The notes: generated by a model not told the origin, from the letters alone. A stretch of DNA of 64,000 bases from Liolophura sinensis (GCF_032854445.1 NC_088307.1:29978484-30042483), one strand, 5' to 3'. Counted from the stretch's first letter, positions 28,347-43,300 are shown. Numbers and translations are program-made.

Positions 28347-31300
28347 GCTTTACAGTGAAAGCGAAGTATGGTATAGCGAACCGATCCGTAACAACAGGTT
28401 AAATAACCATATATATTATACTAAAGTCTATTTCGTTTAGAGAGTCACCTGTATTCGGATGTCTGTAAAATTAGTCATATTCGCTACAGAAATGCATTAG
28501 CCGGTGACACGTAACAACCCAAGCTCTACGCATTGACATATTGAACGTCCATATTATTAGAAGGAAAATGCCGTTAGAGTACTGTTTTTACTTCACAATG
28601 CTAAACTCCATAAGCTTACTTTCAACACCAAGAACTCATTGCCTCTGGTGACTTCATATTTATTCAAATGCAAGTTGCATGCTCGACAAAAGCATTTTAC
28701 ACGAAGCTGAGCATAGGTAACTCGCTAAAGGAAATAGACTCTAAGTGCACACAGTGGGGCCATGGCTCAGTTGGTTAGCGCGCTAGCGCAGCCTAATGAC
28801 AGAGGAACGAGGGAAAGCCAGCTCATGTTGGCTTCCTCTCCACTCTTACGTGGGAATGTCTTGCAGCAAACTGCGGATGGTCGTGCGCTCTGCCGTTTTC
28901 CGCCCACCATAATGCTGGCCACCATCGCATATGTGAAATATTCTTGACTACGGAGAAAAACACAAATCAAATAAATAAATAAATCAATTGTTGACTAAAA
29001 TCGTTAATTTTATATTACAAATGTGCTACAATGAAGAATGCTCTAACAAACAAGCGGAACAAACAAAGTTATGTTCTGAACTGAACTATAACGCAGTCTC
29101 CTGGTCGTATGCAAGCTAACGGGAACTAATTTCCGCCGTGCAACTTTTTTGATGTCGACTAGTTTGTTGGGGTTCCTTTTCTCACAAGCCCAATACTTTG
29201 ATTGGGCTTCCTTAAGATTTGATCACTAACCCATAACTTATTTGTGGTTCCCTGGGGTTTACCCACTAGCTTATTTCTTGGTATGGGGTTCTTGGGGTTT
29301 GCCCACTAGCTCATTTCTTAGTATGGGGTTCCTTGGGGTTTGTCCACTAGCCCATTACTTGGGGTGGGGTTCCTTGGGGTTTGCCCCATTAGCTCATCAC
29401 TTAGTTTGGGCTTCTTTGGGGTTTGCTCACTATTCCATTTCTTAGCCTGGGGGTTTCTTGGGGTTTGCACGCTGGCCTATTATTTAGTTTTGGCTTCGTT
29501 GGGGTTTGCCCACTAGCCCATTACTTACTTTGGGTCTCCTCAGGATATTCCCACTTGCCCACTTGTCTAGGATTCCTGGGGGTGGGTGGGGGGCACTGGT
29601 TCATTAGTTTGGGCTTCCTTGGGGTTTGTCCACTAGCCCATTATTTAGTTTCGGCTTTCTCGGGGTTTTCCCACTAACCCATAATTTGTTTGGGATTCCT
29701 TGGGGCTTCTTCCACAAGCCCATAAATCTGATAAATTTGGGCCTACTATTAGTACACATCATGGAAGCGAAGTGAGTATTTTCTATTACTTATAGGTGAA
29801 TGATTACTTACCGTGGACATTTCTGACTTCGACACCAAGCCATTTTCTGAAAAACGGACGCCAACAGGATTTTACCAACTTATGCGGCACTTTTAGTTTC
29901 TAAGCAGGAGCCATTTTAGTCATCCAAACACATAAATGTCTGCTAGAGTAATGACCACATTGCCAGTTGAATTGTTGTTCAAACTCACATTGACCACGTC
30001 AAGGCCTGGACATTATGTCATACTTAACTTCTGGCTTCTCTCTCATCTTGCCAACCAGTATTAGAAATTTTACATAGTAAGCATTAATATATATTAGGCT
30101 ATGTTTGCCACGGCGCCAGTTATCACATGGTCAGGTTGTCGTGCATCGCTTTCATCTTTTTACGGATATCACGAGCCAGCTGTCATGTGGTAAGGTTGTC
30201 GTTTAGCTCTGTTATCTCTCTATGGATATTCCGTGCCATTTATCACGTGGTTAGGTTGATATTTAGCACTGTTATCTTATATGAATATAACGTGTCGGTT
30301 ATCACTTGATCAGATTCTCGTATGTCACTCTTATCTCTTAACGGATTTCACGCGATAGTTATCACCTGGTGAGGTTGTCGTATATCATTCTTATTTTTTT
30401 ATGGATATCATATGCCAAGTATAACATGGTCAAGTTGCCGTATAACACTCTTATCTTTTGCGAATATCACGGGTCAGTTATCATGTGGTCAAGTTGTCGT
30501 TTAACATTTCTATCTCTTTGCGGATATAAGGCTTCAGTTATGACGTGGTTGGGCTGTCGTATATCACTGTTATCCTTTTACGGATATCACGTGCCAGTTA
30601 TCACGATGCCAGGCTGTCGTATGTCACTCCTATCTTTTTACTGATACCACGTGCCAGTTATTTGCTCAGCTTTTGTCGTTCAGCATTGTTATCTCGTTAC
30701 GGATATCACGCGTCAGTTATTACCTGGTCAGGTTGTCGTATATCACTCTTATCTTTTTACATATATCAGGAGTCAGTTACCATGTGGTCAGGTTGTTGTA
30801 TATCACCTGTATCCTATTAGGGATATCACGTGCCAGCTATCACGTGGTTAGGTTGTCGTTCAGCACTGTTATCTCATTACGGATATTACGTGTCAGTTAC
30901 CACGTGTTCAGTTTGTCGTTTAACACTGTTATCTCTAATTAATGATATCACGTGTCAGTTATTATGTGGTTAGGTTGTCGTATATCACTCTTATCTTTAT
31001 ACAGATATCATGCACCTCTTTATGGATATCACGTGTCTGATATCACGTGGTCAGGTTGTCCAGTGGCACTGTTATCTCATTCAGGACATCGCGTGCCAGT
31101 ATTCATGATGTCTCCTCTGAGGTTTTTTAGCCATGAGTTATTTATCCATGTATTTTAAGCTTTAAAAAATAGCAAACAATTAGCTTACCACGTGCTATCA
31201 ATCAGACCCACGGTCAGCACCCATTACCTTACCACATGCTATCAATCAGTCTTATGGTCAGCACCCATTAGTTTACCACGCACTATCAATCAGTCTTATG

Positions 31301-34300
31301 GTCAACACCCATTAACTTAACATGTGCTATCAAGCAGACATGCGTTCAGAATCAATTAACTTAATATGTGCTGTCAATCAGTTACGTTCAGCAACTACTG
31401 ACTTAACATGTGCTATCAAGCAGACATGCGTTCAGAATCCATTAACTTAACATACGCTTATAGTCAGACTCCACCGTCGTATAAGTGAAATATTCTTGAG
31501 TAAAACACCGATAAAATAAATAAATAAATATAATCAGACTTACGGTCAGCGTCCATCAACTGGAAATACTTCACGATATCCAGTTTTGCAAGATATCTGT
31601 CCTTGTTGTAATCAAGTCCATCGAAGACATCTGGCCACATTTCGTCAGTGCCCGGAGCCAGTTTTGTGATGACATGCATGAACTCGACTTTACTCACTCT
31701 GTCGTCACCTTTAAGAAGAAAGTTTTTTCTCCAAATAGATCAAAGATTACCGTTACATTTGTCTTTTTGATTATAAACATATTAGCAGTTTGATCATCAC
31801 TGAGCTCACAGCGATGAGCGTCACATATAATTACAAATTTGTCTACAAATAATATATTGTTGTACCTCTTGTCAAACAACAGTTCACTATTTACCTTTTG
31901 TTGACCAACAGTGAACTATTGTACTTTTTTGTTACCAACAGTCCACTATTGTACTTTTTTGCTAACAACAGTACAATATTGTGCTTTTTGCTACCAACAG
32001 TACATTATTGTACTTTTTTGCTACCAACAGTACACTATTGTACTTTTTGTCAACCAACACTCGACTATTGTACTTTTTGTTAACCAACACTCCATTATTG
32101 TACCTTTTTCATACCAACAGGCTACTATTGTACCTTTTTCCTACCAACAGACCACTATTGTACCTTTTTCCTACAAATCGTCCACTATTGTACCCTTTTC
32201 CTACCAACAGGCCACTATTGTACCCTTTTCCTACAAACCGTCCACTATTGTACGTTTTTACTATCAACAGACCACTATTGTACCTTTTTCCTACAAGTCA
32301 TCCACTATTTTACTTTTTTCCTACCAACCGTCCACCGAAAACTGAATCATCAGTGATATATTTTCACTAGGGATAAGCTGACTTGTATAATAAAAGATAA
32401 TGGAACTCTTGGTTTTCATTTCTTAGAATGAACGATATGATAGTTTTTCGTCTTTCCTCGTCGGGCGTGAAAATGGCTTTAAATTACAATTTTCGTAAGG
32501 TCCCAGCCATCGGTCAGAAAATAAGTGGCTTGTTGTGGGGACGTCAATAGGAATAGCCGTCAAATCAACGTTTTGGGAGGAAAACCCAAATTGGATGGTT
32601 TGAGCTGGTCCCATGTTACCAGAATGTTCATAGATGACGCCATTTTGAATGTTTTATCGGACTGAACATGCATAAAACAGAACAAATATATAATTGAAAA
32701 AAATGTCATTTTTGGCATATCTTTCTTCATACGCTTGGTTGTTTTTTAATACTTTTTCACGTATCCTTTAAAAGAGACCTTACAAATTCACGAAATGACA
32801 AATCATGCAGTTTATTTAAGCTTTCAGATAACACAAGCTTAAAACTCAGAAAGTTATTTCTAAAACGATTAAAAAAACGATTGTCATAGTGGACAACGAT
32901 GAACATTAAAATTTGGAGAAATATAGAAACAAATATTGACGTCGCTTTGTATATACCATTTGGAAGGTATAATAAATATAATGCAAAAATGTATTCCTGG
33001 GATGTATTACACAATATCTCAAATATTAGGATGCATATAGCCGCCATTTTATAACTGTTCAGTATTACATCAGCTGTATGAAAGGAAGTAACTGTTTTTA
33101 GTAGAAGACAAAACTGACCATTTAGATCGTAGTGTTTTACATCTGTCCACTCCTCGTCAAAGCTGAGATATCCGTCCTTGTTCAGATCGATTTGCTGGAA
33201 ACTGCAGTGGGGATAGTAAGGTAAATGCGAGGAGACTCGCTAAGTAAAAATGAGGGGACTGACTGAGTAAAGGTGATGAGGACGGCTAAGTAAAGGTGAG
33301 GAGATAGGACAGGTGAATGTAAAGAGACTCGCTAAGTAAAAACTAGGGGATTGGCCGAGCACAGGTGAGAAAACTGGCTAGGTAAAAGGTGAGTAAACTG
33401 GCAATGCGAAAGATGAGGAGACTGTCTGGCTAGACGGTGAGGAGACTGGTTAGGTAAAATGTGAGGTGACTCGCTAAGTAAAATCAGGGGATTGGCTCAG
33501 AAAACGTGAACACAGGTTAGGTAAATGTCCGGAAACTCGCTAAGTAAAAATTAGGGGTTTGCCTGTGGAAAGCTGAGGAGACAGGCCAGGTAAATGTGAG
33601 GTGACTCGCTAAGTAAAAGTTAGGGGTTTGCCTGTGGAAAGCTGAGGAGACGGGCCAGGTAAATGTGAGGAGACTCGCTAAGTAAAAATCAGGGGTTTGC
33701 CTGTGGAAGGCTGAGGAGACGGGCCAGGTAAATGTGAGGAGACTCGCTAAGTAAAAATTAGGGGTTTGCCTGTGAAAAGCTGCGGAGACAGGCCAGGTAA
33801 ATGTGAGGAGACTCGCTAAGTAAAAATTAGGGGTTTGCCTGTGGAAAGCTTCGGAGACAGGCCAGGTAATCGTGAGGAGACTCGCTAAGTAAAAATTAGG
33901 GGTTTGCCTGTGGAAAGCTGCGGAGACAGGCCAGGTAAATGTGAGGAGACTCGCTAAGTAAAAATTAGGGGTTTGCCTGTGGAAAGCTGCGGAGACAGGC
34001 CAGGTAATCGTGAGGAGACTCCTCACCGGCTTTGTAAAAGTTGAAGAGACTGGCTAGGTAAAAAGTGGAAAGACTGGCTAGGTAAAAGGTGAGGAGACTC
34101 GCAATGTAAAGATGAGGAGACTGTCAAGGTCAAATGTGAGGAGACTGGCAATGCAAAAGGTGAGGAGAGTGTCTATATATATGTGAGGAGATAAACGGTG
34201 ACTGAATGGCTAGGCAAAAGGTGAGGAGGCTGCTATGTAAAAGGTGACTAGACTGGATAGATAAAGCTGAGAATATTTGTTAAGTAAAGTTGAAAAGAGT

Positions 34301-37300
34301 GGTTAAGTCAAGCTGAGAATAGTGGTTAAGTAAAGCTGAGAAAAGTGGTTTGGTAAAAGCGAGAAGAATGATTATATAAAGGTGAGAAGAGTGGTTAAGT
34401 AAAGTTGAGAAGAATGGTTAGGCAAAGGTGAGAGGAGTGGCAAGGTAAAGGTGAGGAGAGTGACTTAGTAAAGCCGGGAAGAGTGGTTAGGTAGAGGTGA
34501 GAAGAGTGGTGAAAGTAAATGTGAGAAGAATGGTGAAGTAAAGGCGAGAAGAGTGGTTAGGTAAAGGCGAGAAGAGTGGTTACGCACAGGTGACAAGAGT
34601 GGCTAAGTAAAGGTGGAAAGATTGGTTAGGCAAAGGTGAGAAGAGTGGATAAGTAAAGGCGTGAAGAGTGGTTAGGTAAAGGCGGGAAGAGTGGCTATAT
34701 AAAGGTAAGAAGAGTGGTTATGTAAAGTTGAGAATAGTGGTTAGGTAAAGGCAAGAAGAGTGATTATGTAAAGGTTAGAAGATTGGCTAAGTAAAGGCGT
34801 GAAGAGTGGTTAGGTAAATGTGAGAAAAGTGGCTAAGTAAAAGCGGGAAGAATTGTTAGGTAAAGGAGGGAAGAGTGATTAAGTAAATGTGAGAAGAGTG
34901 GTTATGTAAAGGTGAGAAGAATGGTTAATTAAAGGCGATAAGAGTGGTTAGGTAAAGCCGAGAAGAGTGGTTAGGTAAAGGTGAGATAAATGGTTAAGTA
35001 AAGACGAGAAGAGTGGTTAGGTAAAGGTGCAGAAAATGCTGAAGAAGTGAGGAGAATGGTTAGGTAAAGGTGCAGAAAATGCTGAAGTAGTGAGGAGAGT
35101 GGTTGGTCAAAGGTAGGAGTTCTACCGACAGTATTTTTGAAGAACGAAGGTAGGAAGTATAAACCTTTTCTATATTTATATACATTTTGCTGGAGTTTAT
35201 GTCGTACTCATGAATATTTCACCTGTACGGCTACGGTCAGCATTTTGGTGGGAGTAAACTAGACAGGGCCTGTGGGAAATTCATGTCCATCAGCAGGTTG
35301 CGGACAGACTCTCCCACAGACGATTGGCGAGGAAGTCACCATGAGCTAAACTTGAACTTCCAGCGACCGCATTGAGCCTTCCAGCGAAAGGCTCCTGAAC
35401 CATTGCGCCGCGCTTCGACGCACACCGCCTCGGCCACTGAAGTACCTTTTCAGTTAGTCTCAGTGCTAGTTTGACGTTACGTACAGTGACTTAGAATTCT
35501 CTATGGTGTTGTATTGGTGCGCAGTTTCATGACGTCAGGATGACTTTTTGGGTTATAACATCTTCGGACAGTGAGGTTGACTGAAGTAAGGGGTTAGCAG
35601 ATTCATAAACGATTGTTTGAAAAACACAATAAGGCTTAAAACTACCTGGAGTCAATGAGAGTTTGAATGACCGTAAAGTTGGTTACACCTGTTGAGGGAG
35701 AAGTGGAAGTCGATGGGAACACGCCTCCCAGCACCTAGATCAAGATAAGATAAACACCGGAGCGATTTCTTGACATAAATCCATGTGCTGAATTCACATC
35801 TGCTGAATTCACAAAGCTCGGGGCATAATTCTGCAACAGTTTGGATTACTCTGATCATCGTGTCCTCATTACAAGTGAAGTTCTCGCTACAGCGGGGTCA
35901 GGTGTGTGAAATTATCATTATAACGAATTACGACGGCGGTCGGCATTATGGTGGGAGGAAACCGGACAGTGCCCGCACGAAACCCACGACTATCACCAGG
36001 TTGCTGGAAGACCTTCCCACTTACGGTCAAGGTCAAATCAGTACGTTGACACGCGTAATAATAATACAGTATGGTTTTATTTTCATTCAAATGAATAAAT
36101 AAATATGAAGCAACAAACAAGAAGGCGCGTTATTCAAAACAATCAATACGCTTTTCTCTGTTTAATTTATTTATTTCATTGGTGTTTTACGCCGTACTCA
36201 AGAATATTTCACGTATACGACGACGGCCAGCATTACTGTGGGAATCAACCGGGCACAGCCCGGGGAAAACCCACAACCATCGCAGGCTGCTGGCAGACTT
36301 TCTCACGTACGCCTGGAGAGGAAGCCAGCATGAGCTGGGTTTGAACTCTGAGCTCTCTGTCTCAGGCCCAGTACAATAGAATACGTCGTTAAAACGTCAA
36401 AGACGTCTTCATTAACTGTATGCATCTATCATAACCAATGTTACACCTTAATTCCTTTTTCAAGTTAAAGTTGTAATGTTACATTATTATCAAGTTCATA
36501 TCACTCGAGAAATAAAACTAAACGTACATACATCCATACATACATATATACATACTTACAGTACCCATATAGGATGAAAATTCCGAGTTTGATACTTGTC
36601 CATTAGCTAAAATAAAAACAAACAAAACGATCATTTACTGTGTCTTATGAAAATCATACTTGTCCGATGGTTCAAACAAAACAAACACAATGATTGTCTA
36701 CTGTGTCTTTTGGGTGTGATCCTTGTCCGATAGCTCAAACAAAACAAACACAATGATTATCTACTGTGTTTTTCGAGTTTGATGCCTGTTCGTTAGCTCA
36801 AACAAAACAAACACAATGATTATCTACTGTGTTTTTTGAGTTTGATGCCTGTTCGTTAGCTCAAACAAAACAAACACAATGATTATCTACTGTGTTTTTT
36901 GAGTTTGATACCTGTTCGTTAGTTCAACCAAAACAAACACAATGATTACCTACTGTGTCTTTTGAGTTTGATACTTGTCCGATAGCTCAAACAAAACAAA
37001 CACAATGATTATCTACTGTGTCTTTTGAGTTTGATGCCTGTTCGTTAGTTCAAATGAAACAAACACAATGATTACCTACTGTGTATTTCGAGTTTGATAC
37101 CTGTTCGTTAGTTCAAACAAAACAAACACAATGATTACCTGCTGTGTCTTTTGAGCTTGATACTTGTTTGATAGTTCAAACAAAACAAACACAATGATTA
37201 TCTACTGTGTTGTTTTAATTTGATGCCTGTTCGTTAGTTCAAACAAATTAAACTCATTAATTATCTGCTGTATCTCTCGACTTTGATACTTGTCCGAATA

Positions 37301-40300
37301 AAACAGGGATGCGGTAGATGCAGGGTCAGCCCTGGGTCGGGACACACCTAAGACCTCAGGCGAGGAAGTTGTAGTTTCCTCGCTTGGTATTCAGCATGAA
37401 GGCGATATTGCAATGACTGGTTGGCCCGTATCAGTATATTGGCTTGGGTGGGAAGGCTTACCTACCCTCGGTAACAAGGAGGCACATTACATGCACTCTG
37501 AGGACTCAATCGCCGTCATATCACTGTAAAATTGTTAAGCACGACGTTACCCCTAAGCACTCACTCAAACGAAGCAAAGGCAATGATTATCTACTATGTC
37601 ACATTGTGAAAATGCTTTCATTTCCTTCATCAAAGATTACAAATTTTCCTAATCACCGGGGAAACTTCAACTTCATCTTAGTTGTTTGTTTCAGGTAAAT
37701 GTGAGTTGCACCAGGATATGTCGTCAAGGACAAGGAAGTACACATGTGCCACACACCAGTCACGTGGGAACAAGCCATAAGTGATGTCGTAGATAAGGCA
37801 GCCATTTACTTCAATTTGTACAGTACGGACTTACAGTCAAGGTCAATGAGCGCGTAGCCTTTATCGACGTCCGACTGGTCCAAAAAGCCACTCTGGTCAA
37901 AGTCAAACTTGTGAAAGATTGCAGACGCGACCATTCCCATGTTTGGAGCCACAGAGGTCCATCGGTGAATGTACTCAGACATGCTTATTTTATTGTCGCC
38001 TGTGCAGGTTAAAAAACAATAAATCAAACCATCGCTGAGAAAGTCTTCGAACAAGGATATACATTGTAACCGCTTCTGATGAAATACCTATATCAGTTGC
38101 TGTCGGTGATCAATAGGTGATTCGCTACTTGTTCAGAAATTTTACACTCAGTTTTAAATGCTGTTACCTATAAATGATAAAACTTTAATATAGCTTAAGT
38201 AGAGTACTTGTCTGCCTTGGATCACCAAATCTACAGAAAAAAATCACACTTCAAAGGCCACCGTTCTACCAGGTATTTACATACTACATGATCTCTTTGT
38301 GGGAGAGGAACTATGGTGACCTCAAACTTAAGTAACCAGTAACCTTTCCACAGTGACTTCACATTTATGTAACCAGTATCTTTTCCACAGTGACCTCACA
38401 TTTGCGTAACCAGTATCTTTTCCACAGTGACCGCACACTTAAGTAACCAGTATCTTTTCCACAGTGACCGTACACTCAAGTAACCAGTATCTTTTCCACA
38501 GTGACCTCACACTCAAGTAACCAGTATCTCTTTCACAGTGACTTTATATTTCTGCGACCAAGTCAGTATCTCTTCAACAGTGACCGCACACTGAATTGTC
38601 CGATTCACTATTTGTTTAGATGGCTTACACATTTGTGTGTATGTAGATGGCGTACACATTTGTGTCTGCTTAGATGGTTTACATATTTGTGTCTGTTTTA
38701 TGGCTTGCGCATTTGTGTCTTTTTGGATGGCCCACACATTTGTGTCTGCTTAGATGGTTAACACATTTGTGTGTATTTAGATCGCTAACACATATTTGTC
38801 TGCTAGGCGGCTTCCACATTTGTGCCTCTTTTATGGCCTACACACCTGTGTCTGTTTTATGCCATTAACATTTGTGTCTGTTCAGATGGCCTACACATTT
38901 GTGTCTGTTTAGATAGCCTACATATTTGTGCCTGTTTAGACGGCTTACACATTTGTGTCTGTTTTATGGCCTACAAATATGTGTCTGCTTAGATGGCTTG
39001 TGTCTGGATTATGATCTACACTTTTGTGTTTGTTTTAGGGCCTATATATTTGTGTCTGTTTAGACGGCTTACCCATTTGTACCCGTTTAGATGGCCTACA
39101 CGTTTGTGTCTGCTGTGATGCCTTACATATTTGTGTCTGTTTCATGGCCTACGTATTTGCGTATGTTTAGTCTGCTTACACATTTGTGTCTGTTTAGACA
39201 GCTTACACATTGGTTTTTTTTTAAATGGCCTACACATTTTTGTCTGTTTAGATGTCCTACACATTTGTATTTTTTATGGCCTACACATTTATATCTGTTT
39301 TATGGTCTACATGTTTGTGTCCGTTTTATGGCCAGTACATTTGTGTCTATTTAAATGTCCGACATATAAGGCGGCTTACACATTTATGTCTGTTTAGATA
39401 GATTACACGTTTGTGTCTGTTTTATGGCCAACACATTTGTGTCTGTTTTATGGCTAGCAGATATGTGTCTGTTTTATTGTCAGCACATTTGTTTCTGTTT
39501 TATAGACAGCATATTTGTATCTGCTTTATGGCTCTCACATTTGTGTCTGTTTTATAGATAGCAAATTTGTATTTATAGCCAGTACATTTGTGTCTATTTT
39601 ATGGGTTGCACGCTTATATCTGTTGCATGGCCAGCATATTTGTGTCTGTTTTGTGGGTTGCACGTTTGTGTTTGTTTTATGGTCAGCAATTTTATGTCTT
39701 CTTTATTGCTGGCACATTTGTGTCTGTTTTATTGATAGCACATTTCTGTCTGTTTTATGGCCAGTACATTTGTATCTGTTTTATGGCCAGCGCATTTGTG
39801 TTTGATTTATGGCCAGCACATTTGTGTCTGTCTTATGGCCAGCACATTTGTGTCTGTTTTATAGAGAGCTCATTTGTATCTGCTTTTCTTCCAGCACATT
39901 TGTGTCTGTTTTATGGCCAGCACATTTCTCTCGGTTAATAGTACCAATAATTTTCTAGCACTGAACTAATTCCTCATTAGCTCTCACCGTCTGAATCAAT
40001 GCTTAACACACTAGACCAGGCCTCCGATTTGCTGTATATACCATCTTTGTCCTTATCGCCGAGTGCGAACATTCCTTGTACGAGGCTGTTAACTGTTGGC
40101 GCCGTCGTCGTGGGGGCCCTGAAATCATTTGAAATCAAGTTTTGACATCAACGTCATCTTTATGTGACCAGTGTGGCCTTTAGCCATCAGCATTTATTTA
40201 TTAATTTTTTCTTTAGGGCATCTACTTACTTTCTCACAGACGCCAAATTAGATAGCATGGATATTCTCTTAGAATGATGTTGGAATAACTGATCATGATT

Positions 40301-43300
40301 TAAGGCCTCGTCGACAATAATGCAGTCATATTGAGACTAACGTGGTTCTAGAATAACTGATCATCATTTAAGACCTCGTCGACAATAATGCAGTCATATC
40401 GGGATTAATATGGTGTTAGAATAACTGATCATCATTTAAGGCCTGGTCGACAGTATTGCAATCATATCGGGACTAATATGGTGTTAGAATAACTGATCAT
40501 CATTTAAGGCCTGGTCGACAGTATTGCAATCATATCGGGACTAATATGGTGTTAGAATAACTGATCATCATTTAAGGCCTGGTCGACAGTATTGCAATCA
40601 TATCGGACTAATATGGTGTTAGAATAACTGATCATCATTTAAGGCCTGGTCGACAATATTGCAATCATATCGGGTCTAATATGGTGTTAGAATAACTGAT
40701 CATCATTTAAGGCCTCGTCGACAGTATTGCAGTCATATCGGACTAATATGGTGTTAGAATAACTGATCATGGCACAGTAATTAACAGGAATCAACCTGGG
40801 GAAGCCGGGTCCTAGAAACTACTCTATTTTTACATGTAACAGCACGGTAACAGACAGGACTCACCCTAGGGAAGCCACATCCCAGGGAATGCTCCATTTT
40901 TCCATTCTAGGACTCTTCGAAGGGAAGTTGCATTGCAGAGATTACCCTATCCTTACATGTACCATCACGGTAAGTGACAGGACTCACCCTACGAAAGCTG
41001 CATCCCAGGAAATACTCTATTCTCAGATGAAAGAGCAGGGTAAGTGACAGGACTCACCCTAGAGAAGCTGCATCAAAGGGAATACTCTATCCTTACATGC
41101 AACTGCACGGTGAGTGACACGACTCATCCTAGGGAAGCTGCATCCCAGGGATTACTCTATCCTTACCTGCAACTAAACGGTGAGTGACAGGACTCATCCT
41201 AGGGAAACCCCATCCCAAGGAATTCTCTATCCTTACATGTAACTGCACGGTAAGTGACAGGAATCATCCTAGGGAAGCTGCATCCCAGGGAATACTCTAT
41301 CCTTACAGGCAACTGCACGGTAAGTGACAGGACTCATCCTAGGGAAGCTGCACCCCAGGGAATACTCTATTCTTACATGCAACTGCACGGTGAGTGACAG
41401 GACGCATCCTAGGGAAACCCCATCCCAAGGAATTCTCTATCCTTACATGTAACTGCACGGTAAGTGACAGGACTCATCCTAGGGAAACCCCATCCCAAGG
41501 AATTCTCTATCCTTACATGTAACTGCACGGTAAGTGACAGGACTCATCCTAGGGAAACCCCATCCCAAGGAATTCTCTATCCTTACATGTAACTGCACGG
41601 TAAGTGACAGGACTCATCCTAGGGAAGCTGCATCCCAGGGAATACTCTATCCTTACATGTAACATCTCCTATGGAAACCCCATCCCAAGGAATTCTCTAT
41701 CCTTACATGTAACCGCACGGTAAGGACTCATCCTAGGGAAGCTGCATCCCAGTGAATATTCTATCCTTACATGTAACATATCCTAGGGAAACCCCATCCC
41801 AGGGAATTCTCTATCCTTACATGTAACTGCACGGTAAGTGACAGGACTCACCCTAGGGAATCTGCATCCCAGGGAATACTCTGCCCTTACATGTAACAGC
41901 ACGGTAAGTGACAGGACTCACCCTAGGGAATCTGCATCCCAGGGAATACTCTGTCCTTACGTGTAACAGCACGGTAAGTGATATGACTCTCTCAAGGATG
42001 CCGCATCCTAGAGACTACTCTGTTCTTACATGAATTAGCACGGTAAGGGACAGGACTCACCCTAGCGAAGTCCCATTCCAAGGACACATGTACCACCAAG
42101 GAAAGTGACAGGATTCAGCCTAGGGAATCCCCCATCGCGGGGAATAGTCTATTCTTAGAAGAAGAAGAAGCGCTGGCATGAACATCTTGCAGAGGTAGTT
42201 TACTACTATAATGTGACTCCACATTCGACAACTGGTTTCACTCCCTTCCACGTGATATTCGGGCGGGATCCTACGATACCGCTGGATATCCTTTGTGGGA
42301 ACGACTTTTCCGAGGATGGCGGTGGACTTGACGACTGGGTGGCCGTGCATCAGGCTGACTCAGAGAGGCTTACAAGTTGGCGATAGAGAGATCTACCGCA
42401 GCCGCACATACCTGTAAAAGGTCCTACGACAAGAAAGTGAGAGATTTACCCTTAGCTCTGGGTACTCTGGTGTACCTGAGAAACCATCGGGTGCACGGGC
42501 GGAATAAGATACAGGACTCTTGGGGCGAGAGAGTTTTTAAAATCACGGACAGACAGCGAACCGATGATGTGTACTTGGTAGAACCAGGGGATGGATTGGG
42601 GAGACAAAGACGATGAATCGTGCGGGGATTCGTCCTTGCCCTCCTAGGCGGCATAAGCCTCTAGTACAAAGGCACCGTCAGAAAAGCTCACCCACAATTA
42701 GCCCGGAGCTCCAGCATCCGTGTCATGAATCTTCAAACGAAGAAGAGACCATCTACAAAATATTCCAACCGTACCGTCAACATGTATCTCAGGAAACCTC
42801 AACTCGTACGGTCAGTGGCTCACAGGTACCAGGTGATCCATTACGACGCTCCAGAAGAGCTACCGCTGAACAACACTCCAATCCTTACCGACTCCTGAAG
42901 TCAGCAGTTTGTCATTAGTTTGCTCGAGGGCAAAAAAACAAAAGGAGGGGGTGGTTGTGACCAGACAATTGTAAATAATTTGATTGTTTTCATATTTCTG
43001 TGTAATGAAAGTCCTCATGTCACAATATGTTTTCCAGTTATCGCTGATTTGGGTAAACAAGGGAGAGTACTCTCAAGAAACTTTATGTTTGCTCTAGTAC
43101 GCCATTGTAGTCGCCTTTGGGGAACTTTCCATCCGGACCTTACATCTCCGACCCTGTGAGCTCATGGAAAACCCGCTCGGGTAAAAGGTAACTTTTAAGG
43201 CATACCTTGTATTTATGTTCCTTCAAATATGTTGACTATAGCCTAATGCCGCCTTTATTGTAATTCTTAACTATTTGAGATCATTTGCTGGCTTATATTT

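Noticed and set aside
29160-29740. Array seeded by the unit 2 exon c donor
   Set aside because: Only a short TTACTTA match to the junction, too weak to count among the splice-junction arrays.
31898-32370. Overlapping plus-strand frames of up to 144 residues
   Set aside because: A 30-bp minisatellite gives open frames in several registers at once, so it is not coding.
33517-34026. 169-residue minus-strand repeat protein
   Set aside because: Pure read-through of the 69-bp array, with no start context or flanking exons.
35646-35692. The nearer acceptor (CAACAG) for unit 1 exon d
   Set aside because: It would need a weak GTACTG donor in the previous exon or puts a stop in frame. The acceptor at 35735 fits the phase with a normal GTAAGT donor.
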